Assembly (NCBI GenBank): GCA_037447655.1 | Contig: JBBHKE010000836.1 | Span: 436,001 to 476,416 of the forward strand | From: Zygnema cylindricum | Lineage: Eukaryota; Streptophyta; Zygnematophyceae; Zygnematales; Zygnemataceae | Direction: 5' to 3' | Length of the DNA stretch: 40,416 nt | Shown here: positions 34,301 to 40,416 of the stretch, one piece after another | Numbering within the stretch: the stretch's first letter is position 1 | How the letters are laid out: each line of letters opens with the position of its first letter | Notes under the pieces: generated by a model | What the model was told of the DNA's origin: nothing | Databases searched by the model: none | What the model saw: only the letters and a program-made list of their open reading frames with translations | Translations under genes and position numbers: made by a program

Positions 34301-37214
34301 AGTGTCAATGGCACTTCATTTGCATGAAGGAGCTCTGGAGGAGGCTCAGCGATAGGATGGTCTGAAGATGGAGGTAAGGTCTGAGTGGAAAATTCTAGAA
34401 GAGAGGAAGTTCTGATGATAGAGGGACCTAATAGAGATGATCTGCTGGCAGAAGGCTTGGGAGGGGATACAGGTTTCTCAATTGGAGGATGTGGAGGAAG
34501 CGATGTTGTTCTTTCAACGGGAGGCTGCATTTCTATAGGTGTCAAATGCCAATCCAGAAAAGGTACAGGGAAAGACGATGTTCGTTGCATTACTGTTAAG
34601 GATCCTATATCAGAAACACCTGGTTCCTTGGTCGTCAACTTTGGCGGCAATCTTCGAAGACTTCGTAACAAATTGCGTTTCACTTTAACTGCTCCTACAT
34701 CGTTGACAATCTTAACCGGTGAGGGAATTTTGCTGGGAGATTTCTCACCCTTGCCAGGAGTTGAAGAAGAGTTCACGACTCTTTGCTGCTCTGACCGCGG
34801 TCTCCGACTGAGTCCAAAACGATAATTCAGTCCTCGTATCACCCCTTTCTCACTCTTTACTGGCTTGCTGGGCTCATGTTCATCATGGCTCTCCTTTCCC
34901 ACATTGGCGACACCGGCTATCCCTTTCAACAATTGTTCAGCATCGTCCGAAAGGTCCAGAGACTGCGAGACCAAATGTCGCGTCGTGCCGTTCTGTCTCT
35001 CTGACGCCACCTGCTTTGGAGTGTGGTTTTGCTCTCCTGAACTCGCCCTATCGGCTACCAAATTTTGTGTCATACTGTTCTGCCCATCCGTCACCGATTC
35101 CCGGGGCCTACATTTCTGTCCATCCCCGGGCTCTGCAATTTTTCTGTCACAGTCCTGTCTGTCCCCAGTTCCTGGGTCTGACAGTGACGAGCAGCATCTT
35201 GTGACAGATACTGGTTCATTGTTTTCTTTGGACGCAACCTTCAAAGTCATCTCGTACTTTTTCTCCATGCGGTCTCTGTTCTCCAAATGCTCCTTGTTTG
35301 GCTGCATTTTTTTGTTCTCCAAAGTGCCCTTGTCAGCGTCTACAGCCGCCACTGCCAAGGCAGCCGCTGCAGATAAAGTCGAGTTTCCGGCAGTCGGGAG
35401 TCTGGCAGGAGCAGAAGGGCAGCGATCAAAACGTCGCGGGCTTCCTTGTGAAACAGACCGAACAACGGATGTCGAGGAAGCTTGTCTAAATTTTGCTGAA
35501 AAGTAGAAGGTCGATCCCTTGTCCACTCGACTTTCTACCCATATTTGGCCTCCCATCATGGCAACCAGTCTGGAGGTGATGGATAGGCCGAGACCCGTTC
35601 CTCCGTACATTCTTGTCATGGAAGCATCTGCTTGCTCGAAACTACGGAATATAAGTTGCAGTTTGTCTTCCGGTACACCTGAGCAACGGACATAGAAAGA
35701 ATCGAGTTGAGGGTTAGAACCACCTTGCTGGTCTGGGTGACATATGGAGACGAGGAGTACGATTGTGATTATAAACTTCAAACAAAAAAAGAAAAAATGA
35801 AAAAACCAGTACAAGCAGCTGCTACATAGCTCTTATGACTCGCTTTCATCGGGATATCACAAATAGAGTTGTATGGACGAGGCCCTAACAAAAATGGGAA
35901 ACGTTTTAATGCATGGAATAAGGATCACACTATAAAAAAAATAAAATGATTGATTGTGTGATTGTGATTATGACGCACACTCAACATCGGAGGAGATTGA
36001 TGGAAATTGTCCCACCTATGCCAGTGTCTGTCACAGCAAAGAGTAGTACCACCTCGGTGTCGGGAGACCCATTCGAACACTGTGAGGCATCTTTCAAAAT
36101 TGTACTTTTACTATCCATTTCAGATTCAATCCTCCAAAAGCGTGGCAACTTCTTTGCCACTCCTTCTGTGGTTTCAATAGTTACCTCTACCTTCACAAAA
36201 CCTTCGGAGGTAAATTTTACTGCATTTCCAACAAGGTTGACCTGCAACAATTCATCCAGTCATCCACAACAAAAATCCATTCAACCTTATGCCTCATTGT
36301 GGAGGAAAAATCCTTGTCCTTTCCTGTCATCAAGTAGTCAAACCTACAGAATGGAATAAAACCCTTTTCCAAAAAGCATTCCACTTCGTTTAAAAAAACG
36401 CCATCTTCTTGGTAATTCCAAGCAGGAAATAATTCTGCGTATTATTTGATATTTCTTACATGGGACATTCATTTTTCAGAAAAAGAATCTCGTTTACGCC
36501 TTTTTACCAAAAAAAACTCTATATTTGGTATTTCCTACATGAGACTTTCATTTTTCAGAAAAAAGCATCTTGTTTACGCCATTCTCCGGAAAATATCTCT
36601 TACCAAACACTGTCGTAGACGGGCCGGATCGCCCAAAACTGTATCAGGAACGTCGGCGTCCACATGCCATTGCCACGTCAGCCCTTTCTGCTGAGCTCTA
36701 GCAGACAGCATTCTCATAGTGCCTGCGACCACCGATCTCACCGCAAAAGCTTCCTCGTCGAGTTCGAGCTTCCCTGCCTCGATCTTCGAAATATCGAGTA
36801 TATCGTTCACAATCATCAGCTGCAAACAACGTCCAGAACTTACCTTTAATCCAACCCCTCCATCTCTCTCTGCTCCCACAACCAAAGTTTACCCTCACAA
36901 AGACACTCTCGATAACCCTAGAAAAACTAAAAACCTTTCAGAACCTTCCAAACCTTTCAAAACCTACCAAATGATTCGCCGACTGCGTAACGGTCTCCAG
37001 CTGCTCCCTCTGCTGGTGGCTGATCTGGCTATCGAGCGTGAGGTCGGTCATACCGAGGATGCCGTGGATGGGTGTCCGGATCTCATGACTCATGGATGCG
37101 AGGAACTGGCTCTTGGCCTGACTGGCGGCCCAGGCGGCCTCCTGCGACTTCATGAGCTTCTTGTTCAGAGCCTGAAGCTCCGTGGTGCGCTCCACCACAC
37201 GCTGCTCGAGAGTG
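31386..37214 (-). CDS. Hybrid histidine kinase with C-terminal receiver, 5' incomplete
   Basis: Exons in order are 37214-36968, 36819-36604, 36241-36016, 35678-34075, 33806-33722, 33433-33360 and 31472-31386. All are GT-AG and in phase, giving 845 visible residues. A coiled-coil lead-in ([16 protein letters not shown]) is followed by the H box SHEIRTP with the phospho-accepting His at about 43. The ATPase has N box [10 protein letters not shown] (about 160), DTGIG (226-230), FRSFEQAD and GGTGLGLSI (about 255). A low-complexity linker of about 410 residues comes next. The receiver has the acidic pair in LLADD, the phospho-Asp in LLLLDVQ (762) followed by MPVMDG, Thr in GLTAHA and Lys in LSKP. 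All catalytic residues are present, so it should autophosphorylate and pass phosphate His to Asp, then probably to an HPt protein. Sensor exons were not found, so ligand and subfamily are unknown. Confidence 0.93.
32522..32542. repeat. Solo MITE terminal-repeat remnant in kinase intron
   Basis: TA followed by CACCGTGAATCACTATTAG, a near match to the type A terminal repeat. It lies in the last, 1.9-kb intron of the kinase gene. No opposite end was found. Confidence 0.45.
33985..34047. repeat. 21-bp tandem repeat in kinase intron
   Basis: Three units of 21 bases (33985-34005, 34006-34026, 34027-34047) ending CATCCTTTCCATTCAT or similar. They lie just past the donor at 34074. If read through they would code an MNGKD-type heptad, but the receiver domain is only complete if this stretch is spliced out. 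Confidence 0.9.
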
Positions 37215-37233
37215 CTGGAGGGAAGGGAGGGGA

Positions 37234-37332
37234 GGGGGACTCGTGAGAGAGGGGGACTCGTGAGAGAGGGGGACTCGTGAGATAGGGGGACTCGTGAGAG
37301 GGGGACTCGTGAGAGAGGGACTTGTGAGAGAG
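37234..37332. repeat. 16-17-bp tandem repeat next to a kinase splice acceptor
   Basis: Six units of the type GGGGGACTCGTGAGAGA. On the transcribed (minus) strand the array is C/T-rich and ends about 20 bases before the acceptor at 37215-37216, so it may act as an extended polypyrimidine tract. Confidence 0.9.
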
Positions 37333-40300
37333 GAAGGGGAAGAGAGAGGAGTGTGAGGGAGGGACTGGTGAGAGGGGGAGAGACTCATGCAAGAAGAAGG
37401 GGAAGAGGGGAAGCCCGAAACCTCAGCAAGCAAAATTAAAAATCCAGAAAGACTGACAGTTTGATGTCAAAACTTGCTTCACTGTGCACAAGAACTAGTG
37501 TGAATTATATTATTTTTGGAAACCACATTTTGTTAATCAAAAATTAATCAGACCAAACTGGGACTTTCAACAGAAAAAGAGTGTGTAGCACCAATTTTTC
37601 TCATTTTCCAGACCTGCAATTTTTCGATTCAGACTTATTTTCCATTCACACTAGCGAAAAATAAAGTACATCGTCACGAAATCACCGTATACACTGATTT
37701 AATCTGCATATGGTATATCGAGAAAGACACCAAAAACATTGCAATGACACGCAGAACTTTCCACAATGTTGCAATAGTAAACATTTGATACAAGTTGCAG
37801 GTTGTATTATTGGGCATTAATGGTAGAACTATTCCTGACATTACAGCCTTCATTGCCGACAATCACTTATCATGTTTTGCGTGATTATTTCGGCACAAGG
37901 TTAACCACTCGGTTTACATCCAAAAACTCCAACAGTAGTGTGTAACGGGTATGGAGGTACATTGATGGACAAATACAACAAAAGTTACTGATAGGATTTG
38001 ACAGGATTATTGACAAGTCTGGATGTATGAAGACAGACAGGTAAAGAAGATTTAAACTTCAATGGTTGCTGATTTTGAGGCAACTTTCCAAGTTTGTCCT
38101 TTTTCTCAGTTTGTTTCTGTGGTTTTATGATGTTCATTTGTTTTTTTTATGTGAATTCAAACATGGTTTATGCTGTGACATGCAAGGCACTGATTAGGGA
38201 CATTTATTAAAATTCGAAGTGCAAGGCTGTTGTACAAATGATGGGTCCAATCCACCAAGAGTCTACCATTAATATGTGGAGTCTACAATATTATGTGCTT
38301 CAACAAACATTGTCTTTGGTACTTTAGCAGCTCGTAACATTGTTAATTATGTGTTTGACTTTTAAACAGAGTAGACGAAACTTAAACCTCTCAATTAATG
38401 GTATTGGTGGACATAGTCCTAGTTTGGTCCATGGGGACATCCACTTCTTAAGGAGCTTCCAACCCAACTAGATAAAAAAAACCCTAAAACTTGAACTAAA
38501 CATTTATTCAGATATTCGGGTGTTCTTTGGAGTCTTTTTCTATTGTGAAATTTTCCTCCAAATAGCTCTTGTTAAAATTCCACAAATTCATCACTCCACT
38601 TCTCACATGTAACTAGTTGGGAGCTTGTTAGTATATTTAAGCCCAATTGTGGAACCAATGGCGGTGATGGAAAAGATATGTGTTCAAACATTATTTAAAA
38701 AGAAATGCTTGACATTTGTTCTCTTCTAATCATCGTTTAAGTTCAGGTTTCTTGACAGGAAACCCAAGTCTCAGAAAACTGTTAAGATCATTTCGATGTT
38801 GATGTTATGAATGATAACAGAATACTGTGTTAATTACCACACGTCAAAGGTATAAGCTCACTTTGAATCAATTTCAACTGGAAAACTTGCATCTGTAATA
38901 CAACAGTATCACATATATTTATTAATTTGTGATGACCCGAAGGGCAAATTTCAGCGGCCCAAAAAAATGATACATCCGGGATGAAAAATCGTTATTGAGA
39001 TAATCACTAATACAATCTACACTGCCCCGATAGTAAAACAAATGCGCATAGAAAGTTATACCAAATTATATTAATTCGCCATCTTACTCATCCATACCGA
39101 TTTGAACAGATGTGTACGGAATAATATGCCTACGGATCTGTACGGAGATGACTCGTACTGATACGCACTGCCTCATACTGGTTCATCAGCTCTCTGTTTC
39201 AAATAAATTCATATTGGTTTTTGATCGATGAACAGTTATTCTATTAATTCACACCGTCTCCGACATATCCACAATACTGTCATATCGTTTCAGCAATTTA
39301 TGAAAAAATAGACCTATACTGGTGTTGAACGAAGAACAATGATTTAAACTGATTCACATTTTAGGGCATGAACTGATATGTTTGGATATCTAGGATGGCC
39401 TTGAAAAGCTAAAACTTGGTTTGGAAATAGGAGAGGATCTACATAGTCTCCACAAAAAAAAAAAAAACAAAAAATGGTTCACATGGAAGCTTATTATTAA
39501 ATCTCCGGGAGCCCATGTTCAGTCGGTCTGAGCCTGAAGACATTTGTTGGCCTCGCTTAAACCCAAAAAACCAGCCATAGCCTGAGCCCTAATAACTTAG
39601 CTCCATTGGAGTGGTCTTACCAACGTGGTCCTACAATGGCTCCTTCAATATGCAATATGACTCTCCTTGGTACAATTTTACCACCCATGGAGCTAAAGGC
39701 TTTAGAGAACTTGCCAAAATTTGCAAGTCATCACTGTGTACTCATTCAAAACTTAATACATGACAGAATGTGTCAAAATGGGAAACACATCGCCAATCGT
39801 GGATGCCCAACCATAAAGAATTTTCCAAGTTCAACCAATAAGTTGAACAAAATCATCACGTTGTTTTAGACATAAGCAAATACGATACAAAAAATCGAAA
39901 AACTACCAAAATACGATACTATATAACATCATGTACAATATGATCTCTTTGCTCACAAAATACTACGTGTAAGTCCATTAGTTAAATTCGACAAATATTA
40001 TCGGAAGCCTCGTCGATCACTACAAGCATTGTTTTAATGTATGTGTAATTTTGCAGCAAAGGCCACTATCGCAATACATAATGAAACTACAAACGGTGAT
40101 AAGTTTTGGGGCCACGGATTTAATACATCGGTGTATAGATTCAAAAGCCACTAGTAGGCAACACAAAACCTTGGGATTATTGTCCATACCAATAGCTGGG
40201 AAAGTTTGATACCCCTAGCATAAAGTGAGGACTTTTGCCCATTTCGAGCAGTATGGGATTCAATCTTGTGAGGATTGGAATGCATGGCTTTGAAAATCGA

Positions 40301-40367
40301 TTTTGTGAAGAGTAGGAAATTATAGCTTGTTTAAATGTCAAAATTGGACAATGGGGAACTACATTTG
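37333..40367. other. No recognised exon upstream of the kinase exons
   Basis: This 3-kb stretch should hold intron and possibly sensor exons of the kinase, but no PAS, GAF, CHASE, HAMP or membrane segment could be recognised on the minus strand. Plus-strand frame 39606-39869 (87 codons) has no domain that I can name. The visible kinase exon at 37214 may belong to a gene that continues beyond the window. Confidence 0.4.
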
Positions 40368-40385
40368 GAGAGAGAGAGAGAGAGG

Positions 40386-40416
<31 letters not shown>
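40368..40416. repeat. (GA)n(GT)n(GA)n compound microsatellite
   Basis: A GA run, a GT run and another GA run reach the window edge. Confidence 0.95.

Noticed and set aside
34385-35506. Plus-strand frames of 146 and 213 codons
   Set aside because: They lie opposite the large kinase exon and reflect its codon bias; no domain of their own.

Overview
The window looks like nuclear DNA of a streptophyte plant or alga (charophyte-like or bryophyte-like; species not determinable from sequence). It is intron-rich and AT-rich between genes, uses GT-AG introns, and carries a plant hybrid histidine kinase, a plant-type TMEM214/DUF2359 membrane protein, non-LTR retrotransposons and MITEs. A 10-base N run at 2489-2498 is an assembly gap.

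Three real genes were found, all on the minus strand and all split into short exons, so no single long ORF shows them. (1) 10327-16962: a complete ten-exon TMEM214/DUF2359-family gene, 588 aa, with every exon joining in frame. (2) 19245-22757, probably extending to about 24360: a RING finger plus TRAF-type zinc-finger protein, with TPR-like exons upstream. (3) 31386-37214: the last seven exons of a hybrid histidine kinase (H, N, D, F and G boxes and a complete receiver domain joined by a linker of about 410 residues). Its sensor exons were not found and probably lie beyond the right edge or in unrecognised exons at 37.2-40.4 kb.

The left 7.3 kb is mobile DNA. Two same-strand copies of one non-LTR retrotransposon lie at 1-1550 and about 4480-7276. 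The left copy keeps an open reverse transcriptase frame with the VADD catalytic motif. The right copy has stops and a VAHD mutation but shows the C-terminal zinc knuckle and a nuclease-like domain. Fragments of what appears to be the same family's 3' end lie at 1768-1880 and 30030-30240. Elements with related terminal inverted repeats lie at 1637-1957, 18374-19105 and 25281-25833.

The rest is intergenic sequence with minisatellites, microsatellites, a diverged duplication at 26.6-29.1 kb and a possible tRNA-derived relic near 2.9 kb. The three genes have no evident functional link. They cover ER membrane function, ubiquitin ligation and phosphorelay signalling, and are neighbours rather than an operon or cluster.
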